A DNA stretch of 64,000 bases. Source: Paenibacillus piri (lineage in GTDB: Bacteria > Bacillota > Bacilli > Paenibacillales > NBRC-103111). Of the stretch, positions 8,551 to 16,349 are shown piece after piece (positions within the stretch are counted from its first letter, which is position 1; each line of letters begins with the position of its first letter). Where the stretch lies: positions 248,001 through 312,000 of the forward strand of contig NZ_SMRT01000008.1 in assembly GCF_004354045.1 (NCBI RefSeq), given 5' to 3'. The translations under genes and the position numbers were made by a program. The notes beneath the pieces were generated by a model. The model did no database searches and was not told the origin of the DNA. It saw only the letters and a program-made list of their open reading frames with translations.

Positions 8551-9144
8551 ATGAGAAAGACGATGAATAAGTTCCGTAAAACAATTTTAGCATTGGCATT
8601 GACTGCTTCTTTAGGTTTTGCCGGACAAGCGCATGCTAATTTGGGGGTCAGTGGAGCAACCAATACATCGACTTACGGTGCGACAGGTACGGGCACTACG
8701 AACATCTATGATGCCTTTAGTGCAGGCACCACTCCCACTACGATTGGAACGATGGGAACGACGACAGGGACAACTGGCACCACAACCGGTACGACGACCG
8801 GTACAACAACCGGCACAACGGGGACAACTACCGGTACAACGCCAGGCACGACAACCGGTACAACGGCAACCGGCACAACAACGCCAGGCACGACAACCGG
8901 TACAACGGCTACCGGTACAACAACCGGTACGCATCACCTGCTGGACCGGATGAACACTTACGGAACGCGTACAACGAGAGACGGAATAGGTTATGGCGGT
9001 AACTACAATACGTACGGCTACCGGGCCAATGCCGACACGACGACGACAACCCGCGGCGGCAACTGGGGATGGTTAGGTCTGCTCGGATTGCTCGGATTGG
9101 CGGGAATGCGGAGCAGAGGCCGCGACGATTCCTACAACAAATAA
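8551..9144 (+). CDS. Secreted Thr/Gly-rich protein with WGxxGxxG C-terminus
   Basis: An N-terminal signal peptide (cleavage likely after QAHA) is followed by ~65 residues of TGTT-type repeats (about residues 70-130), a Tyr/Asn/Gly region, then WGWLGLLGLLGLAG and a basic end RSRGRDD. The C-terminus matches the WGxxGxxG type found in small Bacillota surface proteins: a hydrophobic segment followed by Arg/Lys, resembling a sorting or anchoring tail. The start is uncertain: AGGAG lies 1 base from ATG 8551 and 13 from ATG 8563. The function is unknown. Confidence 0.75.
   Translation: MRKTMNKFRKTILALALTASLGFAGQAHANLGVSGATNTSTYGATGTGTTNIYDAFSAGTTPTTIGTMGTTTGTTGTTTGTTTGTTTGTTGTTTGTTPGTTTGTTATGTTTPGTTTGTTATGTTTGTHHLLDRMNTYGTRTTRDGIGYGGNYNTYGYRANADTTTTTRGGNWGWLGLLGLLGLAGMRSRGRDDSYNK
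8738..8932 (+). repeat. Intragenic tandem repeats encoding TGTT
   Basis: Irregular 12-18 bp units related to ACAACCGGTACAACG, in frame, coding Thr-Gly-Thr-Thr. They are likely to vary in number between strains. There are no unique spacers, so this is not a CRISPR array. Confidence 0.8.
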
Positions 9145-9314
9145 GCTTCAATTCCGAAAGCTCTTTGACCGGCTTTCGAATCGGAGGATGGAATAATTAT
9201 TGCTTTCTGTCGGCGGTTAGGCGGGGTCTGTGTCTGGCCGCTTTTCTTTATCAGCGATTCGGAGTATAATTTCATCTGATAAAGTGACGGAATCATCCGG
9301 TTTGGAGGAAAGCA

Positions 9315-10034
9315 ATGCGTTTACGCGGCAGAAAAGGAATACGGGAGGCGCTGGAAACCCAGGCAGAACTGATTGTGCTAAATCCGGCTGCATATAAAGG
9401 AAAGTGGAAGGACGTATTTGGCAATTATAGGCCGATCCACGTCGAGCTTGGTATGGGAAAAGGACGTTTTATAAGCCAGTTAAGCTCGCTCAACCCGGAG
9501 ATCAATTACATAGGTGTGGATATGTACGACGAATTGCTGCGCCGGGCCGGCGAAAAGGCCGTGCAGTCGCGTGAGGAAAACGGCGGTACATTAGCCAACT
9601 TGAGGCTGGCTTTATTTAATATTGAAAAAATCGGGGATATGTTTGAAACGGATGAGCTGGAGCGGATTTACTTGAATTTTAGCGATCCCTGGCCTAAAAA
9701 ACGCCATGCTCGGCGGCGATTGACATATTCCGCGTTTGTGCGCAAATATATCGACATTTTAAACGATAACGGCGAAATTCATTTCAAAACGGATTCCCGT
9801 TCGTTGTTCGAGTTTTCTTTAAACTCGCTTGCCGATATGGGCCTTCGGATGCGCAATATTTCATTGGATTTGCATGCGGACGGTCCGCGCACCGACCTGG
9901 TGATGACCGAGTACGAAACGAAATTTTACGAGCAGGGAATGAATATTTACCGGCTTGAAGCCGTGATCGGACAAGCTGCGCTGGAGCGGCATTTGCTAAG
10001 TCTGGAGCGTGATATTCAGGAGAACGGCGAATAA
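9315..10034 (+). CDS. trmB: tRNA (guanine-46-N7)-methyltransferase
   Basis: SAM-dependent enzyme making m7G46 in the tRNA variable loop. ELGMGKGRF is the SAM motif, DMYDELLRRA follows it, and FSDPWPKKRHARRR is the TrmB signature. The product is 239 aa, usual for Bacillota. ATG has GGAGGA 8 bases upstream. It is monocistronic, ending before a shared bidirectional terminator. Confidence 0.95.
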   Translation: MRLRGRKGIREALETQAELIVLNPAAYKGKWKDVFGNYRPIHVELGMGKGRFISQLSSLNPEINYIGVDMYDELLRRAGEKAVQSREENGGTLANLRLALFNIEKIGDMFETDELERIYLNFSDPWPKKRHARRRLTYSAFVRKYIDILNDNGEIHFKTDSRSLFEFSLNSLADMGLRMRNISLDLHADGPRTDLVMTEYETKFYEQGMNIYRLEAVIGQAALERHLLSLERDIQENGE

Positions 10035-10215
10035 ACGCGGGCTTTTTGCACAAGCTTTCCGTGCCTTACAGCACGCTTCATATTTTGCGCATCGCGCCTG
10101 GACTAAGGCATCCGGCAAGAATAAAAAAAGCTTCTGATCGAAGCCCTTCCGACGAAGATACATTCGTGTTTTTGATGTAGCTTTTCTGATAACTTGCAAT
10201 ATCACCTGATATTAT

Positions 10216-10253
10216 AAAAAAACCTGACGGTCAAGCTTGCCGTCAGGTTTTTG
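10216..10253. terminator. Bidirectional terminator between trmB and the GT28 gene
   Basis: AACCTGACGG pairs with CCGTCAGGTT, with A-run and T-run flanks. It can end both converging transcripts. Confidence 0.85.
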
Positions 10254-10257
10254 CCGC

Positions 10258-11424
10258 TTATTGATTTAAAATTTCCATGATCGCCTGCGAGCAGTCCATC
10301 GGATTATACGCATTCGTCTGCTGCGCAAAGCGCGCGCGCCGCCTGAGCACTTCAGGATAGCTGTCCGCCAGCAGCTTCAGCCAGTGACCGATCGTAGCTT
10401 CCGATTTGATTTGCTCGCCGAAGCCGTGCTGGGTGAAATATTGCAGGTTTTCTTCCTCCTGGCCCGGAATCGGCTTGTAAAACAGCATCGGTATGCCCTT
10501 GGCCAAACCTTCCGTGCAGGTCATCCCGCCGGGTTTCGTAATCAGCAGGTCGGATACATCCATCAATTTGTCGATTTCTGTCGTAAAGCCCAAAAGACGT
10601 ATATTTTTATGCTGAAATCGTTTGTCGTCTGACAAGGCGGATAACGCTTTTTCATTGCTGCCCATGCAAATAATAAGCTGAATTTTATCGCGCCATTCGG
10701 TAAAATATTGCAGCACTTCCTCATTGTTTACCAGTCCCCAGCCGCCGCCCATTACCAGGACGGTAGGCATGTTCTGAAGACCGAAGCGGGCGCGAAGCTC
10801 CTCGCGGTTATGCTGCTCCCAAAAATTCGGATGCACGGGGATGCCGGTCACCTCGATCGCATTGGAATGAATGCCGCGGTTCAACAGCTTATCCCTGACG
10901 TCGGAGGTGGAAACCAAATATTTGTTAACCTCCGAGCTCAGCCAGGTGCCGTGCGCATCATAGTCCGTTATGACGGTGCACAAGGGCACATTGAGTCCGG
11001 CGCGCTTTAGACGTGAAATGACCGCATTGGGAAAAGGATGGGTGCAAACGATCGTATCGGGTCTCAGCTGATTGATGATTTCAGCGGTTTGCGCATAAAA
11101 AATGCGGTGCAAAGCCAATTGCGTAAACCGGTTCAACGATTTTTTATATTGCGAACGATACATAAGTCCGTACAGCTTGGGCTGCGTTGTCACGGTTTTG
11201 CGGTAAGCCGTAAAGATCCACGGAGCCAGCGTCGGATGGAGAAAAGAGCCGAGCTCCAGCACGCGCGTCTGGATGTCAGGCGAGAGCAGGCGAAGTCCGA
11301 CGGAAAGAGCATGAGCGGCTTGCGTATGCCCCGCCCCAAAGCCTTCGGATAACAACAAGACCCTTTTTTTACGCATAAGGCGTTTCACCATACCTTGTGA
11401 CAAGGATTTACACAATTTTAACAT
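10258..11424 (-). CDS. Processive diacylglycerol glucosyltransferase-like (UgtP/MGDG synthase type)
   Basis: GT28/MGDG-synthase architecture, 388 aa. The N-terminal domain has SEGFGAGHTQAA, the acceptor-side glycine loop. The C-terminal domain has VMGGGWGL and TKPGGMTCTEGLAKGIPM, the sugar-nucleotide site. The family transfers glucose from UDP-glucose to diacylglycerol, giving glycolipids and the LTA anchor. Several in-frame starts exist near 11424 and 11391; neither has a strong ribosome site. The PAP2 phosphatase gene lies 26 bp upstream on the same strand, so co-transcription in lipid metabolism is likely. Confidence 0.82.
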   Translation of the reverse strand: MLKLCKSLSQGMVKRLMRKKRVLLLSEGFGAGHTQAAHALSVGLRLLSPDIQTRVLELGSFLHPTLAPWIFTAYRKTVTTQPKLYGLMYRSQYKKSLNRFTQLALHRIFYAQTAEIINQLRPDTIVCTHPFPNAVISRLKRAGLNVPLCTVITDYDAHGTWLSSEVNKYLVSTSDVRDKLLNRGIHSNAIEVTGIPVHPNFWEQHNREELRARFGLQNMPTVLVMGGGWGLVNNEEVLQYFTEWRDKIQLIICMGSNEKALSALSDDKRFQHKNIRLLGFTTEIDKLMDVSDLLITKPGGMTCTEGLAKGIPMLFYKPIPGQEEENLQYFTQHGFGEQIKSEATIGHWLKLLADSYPEVLRRRARFAQQTNAYNPMDCSQAIMEILNQ

Positions 11425-11450
11425 TAATCATTTTAAACGGAAAAAGCAAC

Positions 11451-11978
11451 TTATCCGAAAAATGCGACAATTGCCAACGCCGTCGCCGTACCGATCAAAG
11501 CGCCGGCCAAACAATCCGACGGATAGTGTAGCCCCAAGTAAATACGGGAAACGGCAACGAGCACCGCAAGCAGCAGCAGTAAGGCTCCGACCCATGGGAT
11601 CGCGTGCACGAACGGGATAACCAATGAGAAAATGGCGGTTGTATGTCCGGACGGGAAGGAATGGTCCTTCAACGGCTTTTTACACGTATTTGTATCGGGA
11701 AGGACCAGATAAGGGCGCAGACGCGGGTATATCCGCTTAATGACTGCAACGGGAATATGGCTTAAAGCAAGAGCAAGACAGCTGTACATGCCTGCCGCTT
11801 TCCAGCTTCCTTGTCCGAACAGGGCTAGACAGAGCGCTGCCGTAATCGTGAAGGCGGCCCCGCCCAAATGAGTAATCGCGTTAAAGAAAAAGTCTAAAGA
11901 GGAATGCTGGATGGTCTGGTTAACCCAGCAAAACATACGGGTCTCCCGCTGCTGCAGCCACGTGACGACACGGCCCAT
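11451..11978 (-). CDS. PAP2-family phosphatase (undecaprenyl-PP phosphatase-like)
   Basis: Membrane PAP2 phosphatase, 175 aa, with all three active-site motifs: KRIYPRLRP, FPSGHTT and SRIYLGLHYPSD. About five hydrophobic segments are visible. BcrC/YodM-type members dephosphorylate undecaprenyl pyrophosphate or phosphatidyl lipids outside the membrane. ATG has GGAGG 9 bases upstream. It is the likely first gene of a pair with the glycosyltransferase downstream. Confidence 0.85.
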   Translation of the reverse strand: MGRVVTWLQQRETRMFCWVNQTIQHSSLDFFFNAITHLGGAAFTITAALCLALFGQGSWKAAGMYSCLALALSHIPVAVIKRIYPRLRPYLVLPDTNTCKKPLKDHSFPSGHTTAIFSLVIPFVHAIPWVGALLLLLAVLVAVSRIYLGLHYPSDCLAGALIGTATALAIVAFFG

Positions 11979-12993
11979 ATCGATTCGCCTCCTTAAACTT
12001 GGGATAAGCTTTGCTTATTCGTCATATATTATGATAACCCCCTTTTGTTAGTAGAATATTAAATCAGCAATAAATCATTCTCAAATCAAGTTAATATTGT
12101 TAATTGTCTGCGGCCCAAATTCCACTCAACATTCGGGCAGACCTGGCTTGCTATTTACAGTTTGCAGGATGACACGGTATAAGTCTGCGGGCGGGATTGG
12201 CCATGAAACCAGTCGCCTGCGGGCAGTGGGGGCGAAAACGTTGGGACGACGGGTTCCGGTCCGGAGGGAGGAATGTCGGGCTTTCATGCCGAACCGGCGA
12301 ATTTTCCGTAACTTATATTATGTCCTGAATGTCGGGCGGCTATCCTGTTTCAGGCCAAGCTGTTTCAGGCTTACGTTTCTTTTTGAGCCCGAATCCGCGG
12401 ATTATGCAGTTGGAACGGAACGACCATACCTTGCTCATGATGGAACCTCCCATTTGGCCTTGATTGGAGACGGCGCTTTCGGGGTAAAAGATACTGTGTG
12501 CCCTCATCATGACGGTACATGTGCCGCAGCTGCGGGATCGCAGTATTTGTGCGCGCGGTGGAATTGTTGTATCATAATGGTGGGTACCGGACTGTATTTC
12601 AAGTTCGCCGCGGGCTGGAGTTTCCGGCTCTTGAGCACGGCTTGTTCGGCTGTATGACAGCTGTCCGGGCGTACTGGCCCGGTTCTTGTGCCGGGTGAAG
12701 TCAAATGAGGCGTCAGCCGCATAAACGGAACACACAAAAATGCTGAAAATCGGTGATAATAATACGTAATAGCTGGATGGCAAAGAGTTTTACCGTAATT
12801 CTCCGTAATTTCTTGCCTTAATTCGGAATCCGGCTCAATCAAGTCTCTTGGAGCTTTTGACAAATAGAAGCAAAGAGAGGAAAATCATATTCGGTTACCC
12901 GCACAATCCAGACAAAGCCATCGAAGTTGATAAAAAGAAGTTTAGAGAGAGAATAAAAAACTTTGGGGTACATAAAAAAAGGGGGATTCTTTG
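11979..12993. other. ~1 kb without a recognised gene
   Basis: Upstream of two divergent genes. Open frames exist on both strands (12097-12657 plus; 12340-12783 and 12507-12863 minus), but none resembles a known protein or has both a start site and plausible composition. One 32-codon frame on the minus strand, 12340-12438, has GGGAGG before its ATG and encodes a basic tail KKKRK. It is only a candidate. The last ~100 bp carry the leader of the GT2 gene. Confidence 0.4.
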
Positions 12994-14229
12994 ATGCTGG
13001 ATTATTTCTTGCTAGGCATTCAGGTTGTCTTAGCGACGATCGGAGCCTATCAGCTTTTCTTGACATTTTTTGGCTGGTTCCGCAGAAAGCCGAAGGCAGC
13101 GCATGAGCCGCAAAAATCGTTTGCGATTCTTATCGCCGCCCATAACGAAGAGCAGGTTGTCGGAGCGCTTATCGACAATTTGAAAAAACTTGATTATCCG
13201 CAACAATTATACGATGTATTTGTTATTTGCGATAACTGCACCGACCGTACGGCACAAATTGCAAGAGGCAAGGGCGTCTTCGCCTGCGAACGGAATAATC
13301 CGAAGCTGCGCGGCAAAGGATACGCAATCGAATGGATGCTCAAGGAGCTATGGAAGCTGCCGCGCAGCTACGATGCGATCGTCATGCTGGACGCCGACAA
13401 TCTGGTCAACCCGGATTATCTGACGCACATGAACAACGATCTGTGCAACGGCTCCCGCGTCATTCAGGCCTATTTGGACACGAAAAACCCGAACGATTCC
13501 TGGATTACTTCCGCTTACGCTACGACATATTGGTATTGCAACCGTTTGTGGCAGCTGCCGCGGCAAAATCTCGGATTGGCCAATTTCCTGGGCGGTACCG
13601 GCATGTGCTTCGAAACGAAGCTGCTCAAGGAAATCGGCTGGGGCGCGACGAGCCTCGTCGAGGATTTGGAATTTACGATGCGCTGCGTGCAGCGCGGAAT
13701 TAATCCGACGTTTAACTACGACGCCAAAGTTTACGATGAGAAGCCATTAACGTTCAAGGCATCCGCCAGACAGCGTTTGAGATGGATGCAGGGTCATTTT
13801 GACGTGGCCCGCCGATATTTCCTCCCATTGTTCTGGCGAGGGCTCCGGGAAGGCAGCTGGGCAAAGCTCGATACGGCCGTCTACGCGTTGAATGTGTACA
13901 ATGTGCTGCTCGGCTCCGTAGTCACGATCATTTTATGGATCAATCTGCTTCTTCCGGGAGCATCGTCGTTGAAATCGCTGTTCGATTATTCGCCGACGCT
14001 GTTCATGACCATCGGATTGCTCAGCTTCATTCAGTTCCCGCTGGCGCTCATTATCGAGAAAGCGAATTGGAGGACATATCTGTATCTCATCACGTTCCCG
14101 GTGTTTATGCTGTCGTGGTGGCCGATTACGGTGTACGCCTTCTTCACGCAAAACAACAAGCAGTGGAGCCATACCCAGCATACCCGCGTCATCCGGCTGG
14201 AAGAGATGCAAAGCAAGCAGGTGAGCTGA
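12994..14229 (+). CDS. Processive-type GT2 membrane glycosyltransferase
   Basis: Family 2 glycosyltransferase of the cellulose/hyaluronan/poly-GlcNAc synthase type, 411 aa. One N-terminal transmembrane segment is followed by a GT-A domain with IAAHNEE, MLDADN (DxD), SLVEDLEF (TED-like base) and QRLRWMQGH (QxxRW). Three or four C-terminal membrane helices complete the synthase layout. ATG 12994 has GGGGG 8 bases upstream; the TTG one codon earlier is less likely. It probably makes or extends an exported polysaccharide. It lies apart from the main glycan operon, across the infC operon. Confidence 0.85.
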   Translation: MLDYFLLGIQVVLATIGAYQLFLTFFGWFRRKPKAAHEPQKSFAILIAAHNEEQVVGALIDNLKKLDYPQQLYDVFVICDNCTDRTAQIARGKGVFACERNNPKLRGKGYAIEWMLKELWKLPRSYDAIVMLDADNLVNPDYLTHMNNDLCNGSRVIQAYLDTKNPNDSWITSAYATTYWYCNRLWQLPRQNLGLANFLGGTGMCFETKLLKEIGWGATSLVEDLEFTMRCVQRGINPTFNYDAKVYDEKPLTFKASARQRLRWMQGHFDVARRYFLPLFWRGLREGSWAKLDTAVYALNVYNVLLGSVVTIILWINLLLPGASSLKSLFDYSPTLFMTIGLLSFIQFPLALIIEKANWRTYLYLITFPVFMLSWWPITVYAFFTQNNKQWSHTQHTRVIRLEEMQSKQVS

Positions 14230-14322
14230 TTATACCCGCATATTGCAGCCCTGCGTACTGCCGTTACAAGCGGCGGCACCGGGGCTTTAATTTGACAAAG
14301 GGATCCGTGATAAATCCGGCAG

Positions 14323-14352
14323 TTGACTTTGCAAAAGTGATTATGGTATGAT
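14323..14352 (+). promoter_or_regulatory. SigA-type promoter of infC operon
   Basis: TTGACT (14323-14328), 18-bp spacer, TATGAT (14347-14352), directly upstream of a structured leader. Confidence 0.75.
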
Positions 14353-14358
14353 ATTGCA

Positions 14359-14507
14359 AGTGTTGCAAAAGAAGAAGCGCCCGCTTCTCACCTGTCCGAC
14401 CCCGGTTGGCTGGTCATTAAAGCTAAAGTGAACGTTGATAACGGTTATGTTGATTATCACTTGAACTTTTATTAAGACGTGGGCCTTTTGCGCCCCCGTC
14501 TTTTTTA
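14359..14507 (+). promoter_or_regulatory. infC leader, L20-leader-like, with terminator
   Basis: Transcribed leader with hairpins GAAGC-gccc-GCTTC, GACC...GGTC and AAGTGA...TCACTT. It ends in an intrinsic terminator, GACG.GGGC-cttttg-GCCC.CGTC plus T6, at 14476-14507. In Bacillota, IF3-L35-L20 operons are repressed by L20 binding to such a leader and promoting premature termination. Assignment rests on position and layout, not on a covariance search. Confidence 0.7.
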
Positions 14508-14555
14508 TTGTTTAGGAAATTATGTGCAGCATATTTCCATGTATAATCGGGGGCT

Positions 14556-14654
14556 CCCCCAAAAGTAAGGTCAAGAGTTGCATGCTCTCTTGACGAAACC
14601 CGGTGGATACGGGTTAGCGGAATTCGCTTCAGGGCTTCACTTCACTTTTGGGGG
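14556..14654 (+). other. Multibranched palindromic element in infC leader
   Basis: Perfect 11-bp outer stem CCCCCAAAAGT/ACTTTTGGGGG encloses GTCAAGAG/CTCTTGAC (14570-14594), AACCCG/CGGGTT (14597-14615) and a short AGCG/CGCT hairpin. The outer repeats could equally be terminal inverted repeats of a small mobile element. It lies between the leader terminator and infC. Not recognised as a known RNA family. Confidence 0.6.
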
Positions 14655-14662
14655 ACTTTGTT

Positions 14663-14752
14663 AGTTGTAAGGAAAGTATAAGCTTTTATACTTTTGCTTC
14701 GCACAACCTTGACAAACGCGCATGTCCCCCAAGGACGGCGCAGCCGTTTTGG
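14663..14752 (+). repeat. Dispersed repeat R2, copy B (full length)
   Basis: Order of parts: GTTGT arm, palindrome AAAGTATAAgctTTATACTTT, ACAAC arm, core CCTTGACAAACGCG (14707-14720), GTCC/GGAC pairing, and ACGGC-gca-GCCGT hairpin. It lies directly upstream of the infC ribosome site, inside the leader. Confidence 0.75.
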
Positions 14753-14790
14753 AGAAATGGTTTCATTACATTCATTGGAGGTGGAAGGTT

Positions 14791-15306
14791 ATTAGTACAG
14801 AACATTTAATTAACGATGAGATTCGGGTCAAGGAAGTACGCCTGATCGGCGCAGACGGAGAACAGCTGGGCATCAAACCGATTCGCGAAGCGCTGCAGAT
14901 TGCTGTTGACGCAAACTTGGACTTGGTCAATGTTGCTCCGACGGCGAAGCCGCCGGTGTGCCGGATTATGGATTACGGGAAATACCGCTATGAAATGCAG
15001 AAGAAAGAAAAGGAAGCCCGTAAGAACCAGAAAATCGTCGAAATTAAAGAAGTTCGTTTAAGCGCCACAATCGATGAGCATGATTTTCAAACAAAGCAGC
15101 GCAACGTTGTGAAGTTTTTAAACGAAGGCGACAAGGTGAAGCTGAGCGTGCGCTTCCGCGGCCGCGAGATTGCTCATGCGAGCATCGGCCAACGGGTGCT
15201 GGAGCGCATGGCTGCCGAAGTCGAGGAGCTGTGCGTGGTCGAGCGCAGGCCGAAGCTGGAAGGCCGCAGCATGATCATGATTTTATCGCCGAAACAGCAA
15301 GCATAA
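14791..15306 (+). CDS. infC: Translation initiation factor IF-3, AUU start
   Basis: IF-3 binds the 30S subunit and proofreads initiator tRNA and start codon. NDEIRVKEVRLI begins the N domain, a Lys/Glu-rich linker follows, and SVRFRGREIAH marks the C domain. Homology starts at ISTEHLINDEIR. Here the codon is ATT at 14791 with GGAGGTG 7 bases before it, and there is no ATG or GTG in the right place. AUU is the known unusual infC start and makes translation self-limiting through IF-3. This gives 171 aa. It is first in infC-rpmI-rplT. Confidence 0.93.
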   Translation: MSTEHLINDEIRVKEVRLIGADGEQLGIKPIREALQIAVDANLDLVNVAPTAKPPVCRIMDYGKYRYEMQKKEKEARKNQKIVEIKEVRLSATIDEHDFQTKQRNVVKFLNEGDKVKLSVRFRGREIAHASIGQRVLERMAAEVEELCVVERRPKLEGRSMIMILSPKQQA

Positions 15307-15327
15307 TATTAAGGAGGACTCTACATC

Positions 15328-15531
15328 ATGCCAAAAATGAAAACACACAGCAGCTTAAAAGGCCGCTTCAAGATCACAGGTACAGGCAAAGTAATGAGAT
15401 ACAAAGCATACAAAAACCATTTGTTGTCCGGGAAATCCGCTCGTCAAAAACGCGTATTGGCATCCAACCCGGTTATGTCGGCAGGCGACGTAAGACGCTT
15501 GAAGCAGCAATTGACTAACATCAAAGGTTAA
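15328..15531 (+). CDS. rpmI: 50S ribosomal protein L35
   Basis: 67 aa: MPKMKTHSSLKGRFKITGTG start and a basic sequence throughout, the usual L35. AAGGAGG precedes the ATG. It lies 21 bp after infC and 40 bp before rplT, in the standard IF3-L35-L20 order. Confidence 0.97.
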   Translation: MPKMKTHSSLKGRFKITGTGKVMRYKAYKNHLLSGKSARQKRVLASNPVMSAGDVRRLKQQLTNIKG

Positions 15532-15571
15532 ACTGTATTTCATTCTACTTAAATTTTGGAGGTAATCAATC

Positions 15572-15931
15572 ATGGCAAGAGTAAAAGGCGGGTTTGTCAC
15601 TCGTCGTCGTCATAAAAAGATTTTGAAGCTGGCTAAAGGTTATTTCGGTTCCAAGCACCGCTTATTTAAAACAGCAAATGCGCAAGTGATGAAGTCCTTG
15701 CTGTACGCTTATCGCGACCGCCGTCAAAAGAAACGCGATTTCCGCAAATTGTGGATCACTCGTATCAATGCTGCGGCTCGCATCAACGGCTTGTCCTACA
15801 GCAAATTTATGCACGGCTTGAAGCTGTCCGGCATTGAAGTTAACCGCAAAATGCTGGCCGACCTTGCTGTCAACGACCTGAACGCGTTTAACGACCTGGC
15901 TACAGCCGCCAAGCAAAAAGTGAACGCCTAA
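15572..15931 (+). CDS. rplT: 50S ribosomal protein L20
   Basis: 119 aa: MARVKGGFVTRRRHKKILKL basic extension, then the globular part with YSKFMHGLKLSGIEVNRKMLADLAV. L20 is an early 50S assembly protein and, in Bacillota, represses this operon through the leader. TTGGAGG precedes the ATG. Last gene of the operon. Confidence 0.97.
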   Translation: MARVKGGFVTRRRHKKILKLAKGYFGSKHRLFKTANAQVMKSLLYAYRDRRQKKRDFRKLWITRINAAARINGLSYSKFMHGLKLSGIEVNRKMLADLAVNDLNAFNDLATAAKQKVNA

Positions 15932-15941
15932 TCTTGACCTT

Positions 15942-15993
15942 AAAGACCGTACGTTCCCCGATCCCAGGATTGCGGAAGGCGCGGTCTTTTTTT
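15942..15993 (+). terminator. rplT terminator
   Basis: AAAGACCG pairs with CGGTCTTT across a ~35-nt loop, followed by a T-run. Confidence 0.75.
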
Positions 15994-16140
15994 GCTGTAC
16001 AGAACGTATAAGATCTTATACGTTGCTTCTCGCAACCTTGACAAACGCGCTCGTTCTCGAAAGACAGCGAAGCCGTTTATCCTTGGTTGTACAGAAAGTT
16101 CAGGTTTACTGCTCGGTTTTGTCGAACGCGCTTGGCTTGG
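15994..16140 (+). repeat. Dispersed repeat R2, copy C plus degenerate half copy
   Basis: Palindrome AACGTATAAgatcTTATACGTT, core CCTTGACAAACGCG at 16036-16049, then a GCGAAGCCGTTTATCC end. A second degenerate stretch from about 16086 repeats GTTGTACAGAAAG and a GTCGAACGCGCT version of the core. Confidence 0.7.
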
Positions 16141-16175
16141 AGACGCTTAACAAGTCACTAACAAGTGTCACAAAA

Positions 16176-16204
16176 TTGACTACTACTTAATGAATATCTA
16201 ATAT
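16176..16204 (+). promoter_or_regulatory. Candidate promoter of the glycan operon
   Basis: TTGACT (16176-16181), 17-bp spacer, TAATAT (16199-16204), in an AT-rich stretch 145 bp upstream of the first gene. A GGTATCAT box about 35 bp downstream could be an alternative -10. The long leader contains only weak hairpins. Confidence 0.5.
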
Positions 16205-16349
16205 TTACTTAATTCATTTAAAATCTAATTATGGTATCATGAAGCTAATATAGAATCATAGGCCATAAGTCCCTAAAATCGACAAAAAATCTCCCATATT
16301 TCGACAATTTTCGCGTAATGCCAATTCTATAAAAAAGGGTGAACGACGT

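Noticed and set aside
8738..8932. Possible CRISPR-like array
   Set aside because: Units are contiguous, irregular and in frame, encoding TGTT repeats; no unique spacers or cas genes.
12097..12657. 186-aa plus-strand frame in the 12-kb gap
   Set aside because: No ribosome site, mixed composition and no family; kept only as unexplained sequence.
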